A stretch of DNA of 64,000 nucleotides from Tamarix chinensis (lineage: Eukaryota > Streptophyta > Magnoliopsida > Caryophyllales > Tamaricaceae): the NCBI GenBank assembly GCA_030549775.1, contig CM060173.1, forward strand, positions 39,380,610 to 39,444,609, given 5' to 3'. A model generated the notes under the pieces. The model was given only the letters and a program-made list of their open reading frames with translations, was not told the origin of the DNA and made no database searches. Shown piece by piece: positions 33,492 to 44,315 of the stretch. A program made the position numbers and the translations under genes. Every line of letters starts with the position of its first letter. Positions within the stretch are counted from its first letter, which is position 1.

Positions 33492-34501
33492 GCTCTTCTT
33501 CTTTGTTATCTTCTTCTAGAGTAATGAAATTATAAAGCTTTTCTTCCTCATCAAACATGGCATATTGAGCGGCTCTCATCAGATTTTTGCTAGGACACTC
33601 CGATGCCATATGTCCTCTACCATGACATTTAAAACACTTTCTCCTAGTAGCAAGTTCACTAGGTGAAATTACAGCCTTGTCCTTCCCTTTATCAAATTTT
33701 GAACTAGAAGAGAAAGATTTGTCTTGAAAAGTACCTCCTGACTTGTTTTGAAACGTACCCCCCTTAGAGTAAGATGGAGTAAATTTCATGGGACTTTTGG
33801 AAGAAGTATGTTTGGGCTTCTCCTCTTTCAATTGAGACTCATATCTAATAGCCAATTTACAAACATCACTAAAAGTGGTGTAATGAGTTACCTCCACCTT
33901 TTGGTTAATCCCCTTAGAAAGACCCTTAACAAAACGAGCAATTTTGAAGGTCTCCTTTTCTTGTAAATCACAAACCAAACACAACTTCTCAAACTCTTTA
34001 ATGCGCTCATGTTTTCTTGGGAAAGATGGGTCAATTTTAGGTATTGCTCCTGTTCGTACTCCTTATTCACCCATTTATCCCTCATCTTTTTTTCAACTTA
34101 TCCTATGAGTTTATTCTTTCTTTCCCCTCTCTCCTCCTATTCACCTTGAGGTTTTCATACCATAGGGCAGCGAGTTTAGTAAGTTTGAGGATAACCAGTT
34201 TGAACTTCTTCCTGTCATCAAACCCCTTATACTCAAAGACAGTTTCTATCATGCCCCCATCAAATTCAGGTAGGTCAATCTTTAATCCCCTATCTTCATC
34301 AAATTTTCTTAGATTGCTACCGCTACTTTCTTCCTCATTCTCGAACTCGTTCAGTTTCCTAAAGGTTTTCAAAACCATTTCGGCTATTGCATCCATTCTA
34401 GTAATTTGGCTCACCCTATCCTCCTCTGATTTTTTCTCCATTTTCTCTAATTTTTTAGCGATAACCTGTAACATCTTAGCAAAATCCTCACCACCAGCCA
34501 T
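33460..34501 (-). pseudogene. Chr-1 gag
   Basis: Three pieces in different frames: 34,103-34,501 (N-terminus MAGGEDFAKMLQ, then LPEFDGG and YKGFDDRKKF, the start of the gag core), 33,888-34,085, and 33,460-33,984 with the zinc knuckle CFKCHGRGHMASECP (CX2CX4HX4C). The start at 34,501 fits, since the leader after the primer-binding site is about 450 bp. Gag packages RNA into particles. At least two frameshifts break this copy. Confidence 0.75.
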
Positions 34502-34947
34502 GACTTTTCACTATTTTGCTAGGTTATTACAAGTACGATAGATATTCATCCGAAACTAAACGAAAATGAAAATGGCCTTGAGACTCTCAAAGGCTTACAG
34601 ATTGTCAAAATTTAAGAAAATTTAAGCAATTTCAAAAAAAGAAACTCCTCAAAAGCTATCTAGATGAAGGAGAAATCTTCGGTTGAAATCTGATGCGCTG
34701 GATTTGCTTCGTGTTTGCGCAGTTCACGGAAAACTTCCCAGTTTAATAGCAAAATGTTTACAAAAATTATAAAATTAAATATGAATATTCTAAACAGAAA
34801 AATACCCAGATTCAAAAAAAGAATCGATTGATTTGGATTTTTGAGGGCTGAGATATCACTCTTCAAAGTTAACTGAAAAACTAGATAAATTCCAGCGGTT
34901 TTCTTTCTCAACAAAAAACATGATCTTCCTTGAACCTCCATGCCAAA

Positions 34948-34959
34948 GCTTTGATACCA
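34948..34959 (-). other. Primer-binding site of Chr-1 (tRNA-iMet type)
   Basis: TGGTATCAAAGC on the minus strand, two bases after the LTR end at 34,962. The canonical site is TGGTATCAGAGC, so there is one mismatch. Confidence 0.75.
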
Positions 34960-34961
34960 AA

Positions 34962-35697
34962 TGATGTAATTCTCAAAACACCCTCTTAGATCATGAAGTT
35001 AATTTTAGTTTCAAGAACGAATACTCAAATTTAGACAAAAAGTAATTAGCAATAAAATAACGAAAATAGACCAAAACTCAAGAACACACTCAAATTTCTG
35101 GGATCTTAGGCAAAAACTCAAGACAAACTCAAAGCTCACCCTAATCTTATAACTCAAGACAAACTCAAATCTATAAGGAAATAGTCTTTCACTTGAGACA
35201 AACTCAAAGCAAAGAGAAAACCATAAGGTATATTGTGAATAATCAAGAATTATTATTCCTATCATCAAACTTGTATTTATAGGAAATATCATATAGCAAA
35301 AGAAAGCCAACGGTTTGGCTGAATCATAGCCCCAAAACCGTTCAGCTATAACGGCTAAGAATTAAAGATATGCCCCCTTTTAATTCCCTTCATTAAGGCA
35401 TTAAATGCTACTTAATGAATAGAAATGAAACAACAACAATTCCTTAAGCTAGCCCACCTTTTGCCTCTCTTCTTAATGTGATTAAATACCCATTTGAAAG
35501 AGCTACATTATTTATTATAATAATAAAAATACAAAAATAAAAAAAAAAGACTAAAATAACCATGGATCTCCTTGGGCTTCTACTTGCTTGGTCTTTGCTG
35601 AACAAGGCTTTAATAACACGCTCAAGTAAGGCATGTAACAGATTCTTACTTGTGAGCAAATGGGGAAAACCCAAGGGCTTCCAAAACAAGTGTCACA
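34962..35697 (-). repeat. Chr-1 5' LTR
   Basis: 736 bp starting TGTGACACTTG (at 35,697) and ending TTACATCA (at 34,962). A TATAAATA box is at 35,274-35,281. Confidence 0.7.
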
Positions 35698-36090
35698 GGT
35701 TCATGGGCCAAGTTTAGCTTTGGATCAGACAAGTACTTTGTGCAAAACTCAATTGCCTCTTCTCTAAGGTAACTCTCAACAATGCATCCTTTGGCTGATA
35801 TCGATTCTTCACATAACCTTTTATCAACTTCATAAACTGTTCAAAAGGGGTACATCCAGTGCCCATGAATAGGTCCTAGCATTTTTATCTCATAAACTAA
35901 TTGAATAGATAGATGTACCATAATGTCAAAGAATGATGGTGAAAAATACATTTCAAGTTAGCACAAAGTAATCACAATCCCTCTTTGCAAGGCATCCAAA
36001 CTATTAGGATGTATGACTTTAGAGCAAACAACCTTAAAGAACCAACAAAGCCTCATGATAGTAATTCAAACATGCTTTGGAAAAATTCCA
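35698..36090 (-). pseudogene. CACTA DUF4218 domain, upstream half
   Basis: The minus strand gives SPSFFDIMVHLSIQLVYEIK, HWMYPFEQFMKLIKGYVKN, then CIVESYLREEAIEFCTKYL ending LNLAHEP at the Chr-1 junction. It is a clear DUF4218 match with a frameshift around 35,800. It continues at 32,818. Confidence 0.75.
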
Positions 36091-36562
36091 CATATAGCTA
36101 CTGGCAACAAGTGCTGCATCAAAATACAACAATAATGAGATATCATGTTAATTAGTTTCAACTCTTTCATTGAAATGAGCCTTCTTACATTTGAATAATA
36201 TCCTTCCAGAACCTTCACACTGTTAAAGAATTCATAAAATAAATTTTTCTATTTTTCTATGACACACCAATGGTAAATATGTTCTTCTTTCATTGTCTCA
36301 CGGTGTCAATTCCCGTCTAATACCCATTTCTTCCATATCCATTCAAGCATTGATGTCGTCTTTAGTATTTCGTGGAACATTAAGTAATATACCAATATGA
36401 TTGTCATATATATTTTTCTCGATATGCATTACATCAAGGGATGTCTCACATACAAAGATACCCAATAAGGAAGGTCGAAGAATATTTATATCTTCTTCCA
36501 CCCAATTGATGAAGGCTTATCTTTATTCTTATTCCCAAACTTGACACTCAAATGTTTCATCT
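36091..36562 (-). pseudogene. CACTA TNP2 C-terminal region, decayed
   Basis: Joins TNP2 to DUF4218. Short matches such as LCWFFKVVCSKV near 36,050-36,080 are recognisable. Most of it is scrambled by stops. Confidence 0.45.
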
Positions 36563-37640
36563 TCAGCCACACTTGTTGACCCATGAATCGGATTGGTGCC
36601 TGCCTTTCTTCTCGGAATCCATTGAATGGTTTTCTTTGCCCACAATAATGATGATTTTTCGGTAAAAATCTATGATGCCAAGGAAGACAGTCTTCCGGTC
36701 ATTTGTTAGTTGAACAAATGAAATGTTATCCTCACATATCGGGCATTTATAATGACATTTCACACTATAACCTGACAAGTTGTCATATGCCGGAAAATCA
36801 TTTATAGTACAGAATAATATTGCTCTCAAAGTGAAATTTTATTCACTATATGCATCAAATACTTCAACACCCATGTCCCCCAAGAACTTCAAATCATCAA
36901 TCAAATGTGCCAAATAAACATCAATATCATTCCTCGATTGGTTTGGCCCCGAAATGAGTAAAAACAGCATTATATACTTACATTTCATATAGAGCCACAG
37001 AGGCAGATTGTATATAACCAAAATCACCGACGATAAATTGTAGTTACCTTGATTATGTGGATTCATTCTATTATTTGTAGAAAGCACAAGGCGCATATTT
37101 CTTACTTTTTTTATCAAATTCAGGGAACAGGCCATCAATCATCATCTATTGTGGAGAGTCAGATGGATGTCTAAGAAGCCCACCATCTATCTTCTCATCA
37201 ACATGCCATCTCAAATTCTTGGCATCTTCAACATCAATAAACATTTTCCTTAATCTTAGTATTATAGAAAAATACCATAACACCTTAGCAGATAGCTTGT
37301 TCTTATTGTATCGTGGTACTTTGCATTCAGGATTAGGAAAACTATCCAAAGATGCATTGTCATTGCAAAATAAAATACAATCATTAGGCCATGCATGTAT
37401 ATTCTCATAACTCATGCCCATAGAGGAAATAATATTCTTCGCTTCATAGGTACAATTGGTTAGAATGTTGTCATTAGGAATCATATCCTTTAAAAGTGTC
37501 AATAATTCCATGAAACTCTTATCACTCCATCTGTCACATACTTTTAAGTTATATAACCTTAAAGTAGCAGATAATCGAGTAAATGTCTTACAATTACTAT
37601 ACAAAGGTTTCTCTGAGTCATTTAATATCTTCACGAACAC
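36563..37640 (-). pseudogene. tnp2: CACTA TNP2-type transposase
   Basis: Three consecutive open pieces. 37,146-37,640 has DKSFMELLTLLKDMIPNDN, ENIHAWPNDCILFCND and GLLRHPSDSP, the N-terminal TNP2 block (Cys of NDC, WH and RHPAD motifs). 36,839-37,138 has VIYNLPLWLYMKCKYIMLFL followed by ISGPNQSRNDIDVYLAHLID. 36,563-36,829 has LSGYSVKCHYKCPICED and RKTVFLGI. Order and spacing match family members. Frameshifts separate the pieces. TNP2 is the transposase acting on CACTA ends. Confidence 0.85.
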
Positions 37641-38364
37641 TTTTGGACTATATCAAATACTTTCCTCAACCTTTTGGACTATCTCAAATAGTTTCCTCTA
37701 ACGAATGTCCCTCATAGTTCTCAAATAATGATCCACTACTTTCCCTTATAACATCCTTATTTAGACTCTATTTCACCATACCATATCCAACAAGTGTAAG
37801 TTGTATCAATTCCATACACATACAAGTGATCTCTCAAATCATCAGTGTTAACACGCTAAATATAAGTACAGTTCAAACAAGGACAGACTATTCTACTAGA
37901 GGTCTGAACATGTTCAACTGTAAACCTGATGAAAAACTCCACTCCTTTATTATATTATCTCAACAAACGATTTGCAGACAACCATTTTCGATCTATAGTT
38001 TTTTAATCGAGATTTATCCCATGCAAAATAATTATTACAAATCAATTCAATTATAAGTTTCATAATTCACAAATCTCTCATGCTTAGAAACAATTCATCT
38101 AAAATGTGTCATGCTATTTTGTATGTGTATATTTATATACACACACATACATACATAGCCAAACATTGTACAATGGTTCAAATTACAAAAGATATATATA
38201 CTACGAGATTAAAGCAATAGCAGCACTATATACATCAAAAGGTTGCTAAAGCCCAAACACCTAAAGAAGAAAAACTCATAACTGTAAAACTAAATCACCC
38301 GGTAGCTTCGTTGAGTATGACTAATAACTATAACTCTCAAAGTCCACTCATCACAATATGTCAT
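37641..38364 (-). other. CACTA region upstream of TNP2
   Basis: No recognisable domain. Possible intron or decayed N-terminus. Confidence 0.35.
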
Positions 38365-38702
38365 CTAAACCCTCACATCATTGCTAGAGAGTCTAGTCAT
38401 AGATACTCTAGGGCAACTAGGGTAGATACTCAGAGGTAAGTTATGACAAAACCTCCACTCATCATCAATCACCATCAGCTCTCTCAATGTCCTATCATAC
38501 TCTCTAGCAAACACCTCCCCCTCAATAAATCTCGGGTGTGGTGCATCAGTGTGGTGGACAAACCAATGCAAAAAAAGTAGATGTAGCCAACGACCATGGC
38601 TCTATCTAAGGCAGGGTCAATAGTAGGGGATACAATCATAAATGTAAGGGGTGATAGGATGTTCCACTCATATACAATCGACTTAGCTCGCTGTATAACC
38701 AT
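38365..38702 (-). CDS. Unidentified frame inside CACTA (split by a frameshift)
   Basis: Two overlapping minus-strand frames (38,484-38,702, then 38,365-38,571) look like one coding unit with a shift near 38,570. The second piece is well-formed and charged (FIEGEVFAREYDRTLRELMV, then DDEWRFCHNLPLSI). Composition is less AT-biased than its surroundings, and it is upstream of TNP2. I do not recognise it. It may be an element gene or a captured host exon. Confidence 0.3.
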
Positions 38703-39290
38703 ATGACATAAGTCTATAGTGGTGGAGGGTATGTCATGTCACTACCCACAAATGAGAATCACTAAATCATATCATCAAGATTGTTTTCGAAATGATCTAA
38801 ATTACAGAATGTGTAAACTGATCTTCAACTAGCTAGACAAATCATAAATATATTCTACTAGATCTTAACTAACTATGTAAAGCTAACAACATGCCCACAT
38901 AAGATACTCATCATAAAACTTATAAAAATCTTGAATTTATTTTTATTTATTTCTCAATTGATATAAATGTGTTATTAAATATCAATAAAAGATAAATTAA
39001 CAAACAAATCCTTTCATTTACTCCCACTACATTTGTCAATAAGTTAAGTTAAATAAAACTTCCTTTTATTATACTTAACAAATTTAAAATGAGGACATAA
39101 TCTTGAGTTATATATTTAACAAACCAGCTGATCATCAAACTATCATCAAATCATTTAAGCTACGCATAGTAAAACTAAGAAGATATTAATAAGATAATAT
39201 ATATAGGTTAAGTATAATAATATGATATTATTAAAAGTAGAGTTGAGAATAATGTATATAATAGTTTGTTATAAGAGAACATATTAATTA
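38703..39290. other. CACTA 5' non-coding, AT-rich
   Basis: No domain or repeat recognised. Confidence 0.35.
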
Positions 39291-39294
39291 TTAT

Positions 39295-39905
39295 GTTTAC
39301 TATAATCAATGCTAAACCCTAACCCTAATATATTATAATAAAAACTAACCCTAAAAAAACGAACCCTTATCCTAAACCTCACTGACTATAAATAAACCCT
39401 AATAAATCCTATACTATTATTATTATTATACATAATTATTCCTCTCTATTTAATTTTTTACTTTTATATTTACTATAATAAACGCTAAATCCTAACCATA
39501 ACTCTAATAAATTTACTATAATAAACACTAAATCCTAACCATAACTCTAATAAATTATAATAAAAACTAACCCTAAACCTAATAAACCCTAATCCTAAAC
39601 CAAGCTAACTATAAATAAACACTAATAAATCCTATATTATTATTGTTATTATTATTATTATACACAATTATTCCTTTCTATTTAATTTTTCACTTTTATA
39701 TTTACTATAATAAACGCTAAATCCTAACCATAACTCTAATAAATTATAATAAAAACTAACCCTAAACCTAATAAACCCTAATCCTAAACCAAGCTAACTA
39801 TACATAAACACTAATAAATCCTATATTATTATTGTTATTATTATTAAAAATTAATATTATTATTATTATACACAATTATTCCTCTCTATTTAATTATTTA
39901 CTTTT
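39295..39905. repeat. Minisatellite with telomere-like CCCTAA blocks
   Basis: Three partial units of about 195-232 bp (starting at about 39,295, 39,467 and 39,699), each with TTTACTATAATAAACGCTAA, several AACCCTAA / ATCCTAAAC pieces and a TATTATTATTAT run before CACAATTATTCC. The second unit has an extra internal 39-bp duplication. Confidence 0.75.
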
Positions 39906-40076
39906 ATATCTTCTTTATTTTTAATATCTATTTAATCCTCATCAAATAAAAATCAATAACATGCATATCTAATTGAAAATTTCATTTAATGATGTGTATA
40001 TGTAAAATATATTTTTATTTCATTATATGACATTTCTTATATCTTATAGTGTCTTATACTTATTACAGAAAATGTA

Positions 40077-40082
40077 TGTATA

Positions 40083-40143
<61 letters not shown>
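40077..40143. repeat. (TA)n microsatellite
   Basis: About 30 TA units with rare interruptions. Tyr/Ile-only frames on both strands derive from it. Confidence 0.9.
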
Positions 40144-40146
<3 letters not shown>

Positions 40147-40614
40147 CGAGTGACATTATTAATAATTTTAAATATTTTATTTCTCTTCGTAATTAAGCAT
40201 TCATGTATGTTATATATATATATGTAAGGTCTTGGCCAACACATTCATGCATATGTTAATAAATAATAGTACTGATAAATTCAATAACGAACATCAAAAT
40301 TTTTCATCAACACATTCAACCGCATATTATTCAACACCAAACTACAAATTTTCAATAAAAAACAATGCAACCTACATCAACATGCATGTACACACACACA
40401 CATAAGAAGTGAAAAAGATACGTGTGGAAGAACAAAAACATATGTAAAAGGAGCGATAGTGAGCAAGAGAACCGGCGACGAGTAGGAGGAGAGTGGCAAC
40501 CACCTACAAACATGGCACAGGATGAAGGATCAAGTGCAGGTAAGATGCGGAAGAATGGCAACACATATAAAGCCGAGAATGGCATAGGTGTGTTGGTGCA
40601 AGGAAGAGGAGGAT
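40144..40614 (-). other. CACTA 5' leader region
   Basis: Includes a minus-strand Ser/Pro-rich open frame (40,352-40,756) with no domain. I regard it as untranslated or chance. Confidence 0.35.
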
Positions 40615-41015
40615 TGGCTATGCGAAAGGGAACAAGTGGTGGTTTTCTTGAGTTAAGAGGAGCTAGAATGGTGGTGAATGGTGTGGTGACATGAGGGTTT
40701 GCAAGAGAAGGAGAGTAGGAGAGGGAAGGTGAAGAGTCTAAATTTTTTTGGCACAAAACAGAACTGAACGAAATAAAAGGTCAGAACGTTAGATTTTGAT
40801 AATGGTTCTTACAAGAATCGTTATTAAAAGATGAGAGTTGGTTGTGTGAAAGAGAATAAGTGGTGGTTTCCTTGAGTTGAGAGGAGCTGGAATGGTGGTG
40901 AATGGTGTGGTGGTGTGAGGGTTTGTAAGAGAGGGGAGGTGTAGAGTCTAAATTTTTTGGCAAAAACAGAAATGAACGAAATAAAAGGTAGAGCGTTAGG
41001 TTTTAATAATGGTTC
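40615..41015. repeat. About 228-bp tandem duplication in CACTA subterminal region
   Basis: Copies begin near 40,615 and 40,843. They share AAGTGGTGGTTT, TTGAGTT(A/G)AGAGGAGCT and GAACGAAATAAAAGGT, and each ends with subterminal TAATGGTTCTT repeats. Confidence 0.75.
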
Positions 41016-41296
41016 TTTTAGAACTTTTAATAATGCTTCTTACAAGAACTGTTATTAAAACTTCTCAAACTTTTGACGATGGTAATTATAGAAACCATGA
41101 TTAAAGAATCTTTTAATAACGGTTTTTCATATACCGTTATTAAAACTACAGTATGTAATTTTAGTGTTAGGGTTTTAATAACGGTATTGAACTATAATCA
41201 TTATCAAAATTGTCTTGCGCATTAATTTTCACATCTTTGGCAAGGGTTTTCAAAGTACCTTTATTAATGTGCTGTTATTTTTTTTTCGTAGTAGTG
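40790..41296. repeat. CACTA 5' subterminal repeats and terminus
   Basis: AATAATGGTTCTTACAAGAA, AATAACGGTTTTTCATATAC and related units in both orientations, closing with TTTTTCGTAGTAGTG at 41,296. Confidence 0.85.
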
Positions 41297-41590
41297 AGTG
41301 GAACATAATCATCTACTAATCAACATACTTCTCTCACGATCACTAATATCCCTTAATTAAATTATGTTAAACTAGATGTAATTGTTGAATAATACTCTTT
41401 GCATTATTTAGTAGTGTTCCACAATCAACTCACACACTCAATTATATACATAAAGAACAATGACTCAAAGGGATAACAACATTTGAATAAATAAAATAAA
41501 ATTATCTTTTATCGATAATCACAATTACTAAATATATGAATGCAAATAATAAAATATAATAGGTTCTAGGGTACATTCCAAATAGTCTCC
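41297..41590 (-). mobile_element. Cop-1 3' LTR, upstream part
   Basis: Non-coding sequence between the copia pol terminus and the CACTA insertion. Together with 27,570-28,614 it forms one split LTR. Confidence 0.4.
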
Positions 41591-41781
41591 AACTTACATT
41601 GGGACCAATCATGCATAAGCCTATTGCTTTATGAACTAGTATAACGTTCAAACTTAGATTATGGAAGATGATTTGTTAATGGATCAATAATATATGCACT
41701 TGTGTAACCATTTACAAACATATTATGTTCTCCTCCATATACCAAGGACATTTCTTTTATCCTTCTGAAGAGTTATTTACT
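41590..41781 (-). pseudogene. Cop-1 pol C-terminus (RNase H end)
   Basis: The minus strand gives LVYGGEHNMFVNGYTSAYII, DPLTNHLP, then a stop, and MHDWSQCKLETIWNV. GYT (RNase H start) is followed almost at once by DPLT (RNase H end), so most of RNase H is deleted. It continues, across Chr-2, with the RT at 52,455 onward. Confidence 0.65.
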
Positions 41782-41786
41782 ATAGT

Positions 41787-42629
41787 TGATGCAGGTGCAT
41801 CTAGTGCATCTAATGATTCTCATGTTTCTATTGATTCTCAAGGTAAGGAAGAATTAAATTTATTAATAATGGAGCCAATCATTTTAAATATTATTGATAA
41901 TATGTCTATGCTTGATATTGAAAATGATTCAAGATATTCTTGCAGGTATATTACATATTTGTAAAGAGAAGATGTTAACATACCAAACGAGACTTAATAC
42001 GTACAAGCATTCAAAGCATGCAAGGCTATGGTATGCATGGAATGATTCTACAACAATATATAGTGATGTTATCATTAGTTATATTCAACTTGTTGTAAAC
42101 CCAAGTATATTTTATGTAAGCTAGGGTTTTGTTGCAATTTCATGTATGTACCATAGTTGATTGTGTTTATTTGTAATGTTAGTCATTAATATCATTTAGA
42201 TGATAATATTATGAGTAAGTTTAGGTATTATATGGGCTTAATTTAAGTGAGTTAAATGACTTGCATTAAGATGGGAAACTCGGCTAGTTTAGGGCCTTGT
42301 AGTCGGTCTCCCTCTCTTATATAAGGCCTAACTTGTACACGCATGATATGAATGATATACATAATTTTTTTAACACAAAATTAACCAGCTAAGCCTGCAT
42401 TTTATCCTCTCTTTGGAGTCTCTTCCGATTAAGGAAAACCTGGGGTCTTTCCTTCTTCATTCGAGCCTTTGAACGAATTGCAACATTAAAAGTATTCAAC
42501 CTTTAAGTCTGCACACAACCGAGTTTAATCAGCATTAAACCAATCCTCTTTTCTTCAACTTCAAACTGTGGATGATCAAAACTAAGCAGTGATTAGATAC
42601 TGCACTTCTCTCCACTTTGATACACACCA
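41787..42629 (+). repeat. Chr-2 5' LTR
   Basis: 843 bp with a TATATAA box at 42,318-42,324. It is closely similar to 51,629-52,449 but retains a segment near 41,963-41,990 that the 3' LTR lacks. Confidence 0.9.
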
Positions 42630-42633
42630 TTTT

Positions 42634-42645
42634 TGGTATCAAAGC
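42634..42645 (+). other. Primer-binding site of Chr-2 (tRNA-iMet type)
   Basis: TGGTATCAAAGC, four bases after the 5' LTR. Confidence 0.8.
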
Positions 42646-43340
42646 TCCCAAAATCAACAACTTAGGCACAACGGTACATACCCGTTACATTCTTGCTATT
42701 GCATGCAAGAAAATCAATCTGGAAGAAGCCACCGACCCAGCAATCTTCAACCATTTCTTGGCTCTTAATTTCGTTCTTGAATCTTCAATGAATTCTTGAT
42801 TGAAGGTTTCAAATATTGTAACAATCTTGTTGCATCACGTAGCCTCATCCAAAGAAGATTACCCACTTCTCTTCGACGCCATCTTCCTCTCTTTTCTTTC
42901 TTTTGATCTTTAACCAGTTCCTTCCTAATTCCTAGCCATTACCTTTATTTCTGCTGATCCTTTTCTTTTCCTTTCCTTTATTCATTTATCCAGTAGATTA
43001 TCTTCCCATTTATGTTTCCCCATGTACCATATTAATCAAGAAAAAAAATCCAGGCATCCCTGGTACAAGAGAACCTGGTTCAAAGGTTTGAAAATTTTTT
43101 GTAACTTCGGTTCTTATCCCTTTTCTCTATGTGTATGTCAATGACATCTTCAACTTGAAGAATTCATTTCGTTGAATCAATTCGACGACCTCCATTTGAT
43201 ATTTTATGTGGCTTGATTGAGTGTCACAAAGGAGACCACCATTCGGCCATTTTTCCATTCAAGCGTGCATGCAGTGTCATTCTTCCACCTTTACTTCCAT
43301 TTGTGCGTGACTAAGACATGTTACTTCCATTCTTCCACCG
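42646..43340 (+). other. Chr-2 leader, truncated
   Basis: Pyrimidine-rich leader with no gag. The 60-residue frame at 42,617-42,799 overlaps the primer-binding site and shows no domain. At about 43,340 the sequence switches to reverse-oriented Ath-2 integrase. Confidence 0.5.
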
Positions 43341-44315
43341 ATTTCAAAACTCTTTCTAAGAATGAACTTATCATGAACTGCCTTAGTTCAATCTTTATAT
43401 CTCAATGCAGTTTCAAAAGCATCATTTCTTATTTCTTCCAATTCTTGTAGTTGGAGTCTCCTATGTCGTCCAATTTCAGTTGACTCCATGTTACATTTCT
43501 TTATGGCCCCAAAAAGCTTTATGTTCCAATTCAACTGGAAGATGACAAGGCTTATCGTAAACCAGACGATATGGTGACATACCAATTGGAGTCTTGAAAG
43601 CTGTACGATAAGCCTAGAGAGCATTATTGAGATGTAAGCTTCAATCCTTTCTTGTTGGTCTCACCATCTTTTCCAAGACTGATTTGATTTCTCGGTTGGA
43701 TATTTCGGCTTGACCATTGGTTTGTGGATGATACGCTATAGAGATTCGATATGTCACATGATATTTCTTTAACAGGGCTTCTACGGTTCTATTGTAGAAG
43801 TGTGAACCTTTTTCATTAATGATGGTTTTTGGTAAGCCAAACCTTGCAAAAATAACATTTAGAAGAAATTCTGCAACAACCTTAGCGTCATCAGTACAGG
43901 TGGCCTTGGCCTCCACCCATTTTGACATGTAATCAACAGCAAAAAGAATATATTTGAACCCAAAAGAGGATGGAAAGTGACCCATGAAATCCATACCCCA
44001 AACATCAAAGATTTCACATGCTATGATAGGAGTTTGTGGCATTTCATTTCTAGGACCTAATCCCCCAGTCTTTTGACAGTTTTTACATGTTTTGCAAAAT
44101 TCATGAGTATCCTTAAACAATGTAGGCCAGACAAATCCACTCTCTAAAACTTTATAAGCTGTTCGTTTGGGACCAAAGTGTCCCCCACAAGTATAACTGT
44201 GGCAAAAGTTTAAGATAGAAAGAATCTCACTATCAGGAATACACTTTCTAATGATTTGATTTGCACATTGTTTCCACACGTATGGAAATACCTTTGTCAC
44301 TAGAAAATTTACCAT
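43341..44315 (-). pseudogene. Ath-2 integrase
   Basis: The open frame 43,641-44,315 covers the zinc-binding HHCC part ([22 protein letters not shown]) and the catalytic core. MDFMGHF holds the first Asp. The second site reads INEKGSHF where Ath-1 has NDKGSHF, so Asp is replaced by Glu. The third Glu is kept ([11 protein letters not shown]). After a frameshift near 43,640 the C-terminal part continues in 43,388-43,624 (ELEEIRNDAFETALRYKD). It is cut off at 43,341. It would be expected to lack strand-transfer activity. Confidence 0.8.

Larger units (their letters stand above)
32819..35697 (-). mobile_element. Chr-1: truncated chromovirus-like Ty3/gypsy element
   Basis: In minus-strand order it has a 5' LTR (34,962-35,697), an iMet-type primer-binding site, gag, protease, then directly a 104-bp piece of the 3' LTR (32,819-32,922). 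RT, RNase H and integrase are missing: protease sequence at about 32,923 runs straight into LTR. LTR termini are TGTGACACTTG and TTACATCA. The flanks (GGTTC on the right, GATAA on the left) do not match, so no target duplication remains. It interrupts the CACTA DUF4218 coding sequence. Confidence 0.75.
28668..41299 (-). mobile_element. CACTA (En/Spm-type) DNA transposon, about 12.6 kb
   Basis: The right terminus is the complement of CACTACTACGAAAAAAAA (ends at 41,296). Both sides carry subterminal arrays of AATAACGGTT / AACCGTTATT motifs (28,714-29,135 and 40,790-41,260), a hallmark of this superfamily where the transposase binds. Inside, all on the minus strand, are TNP2 transposase, DUF4218, DUF4216, a DUF8039-like region and a Ulp1-type C48 peptidase remnant, in the usual CACTA order. 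The left CACTA terminus is gone. The element was itself hit by Chr-1 (32,819-35,697). Flanks on both sides belong to a copia LTR. Confidence 0.85.

Noticed and set aside
39295..39905. True telomere or chromosome end
   Set aside because: CCCTAA blocks are few and imperfect and lie inside a transposon with TE sequence on both sides.
40027..40244. Tyr/Ile-repeat frames on both strands
   Set aside because: Translation of the (TA)n microsatellite.
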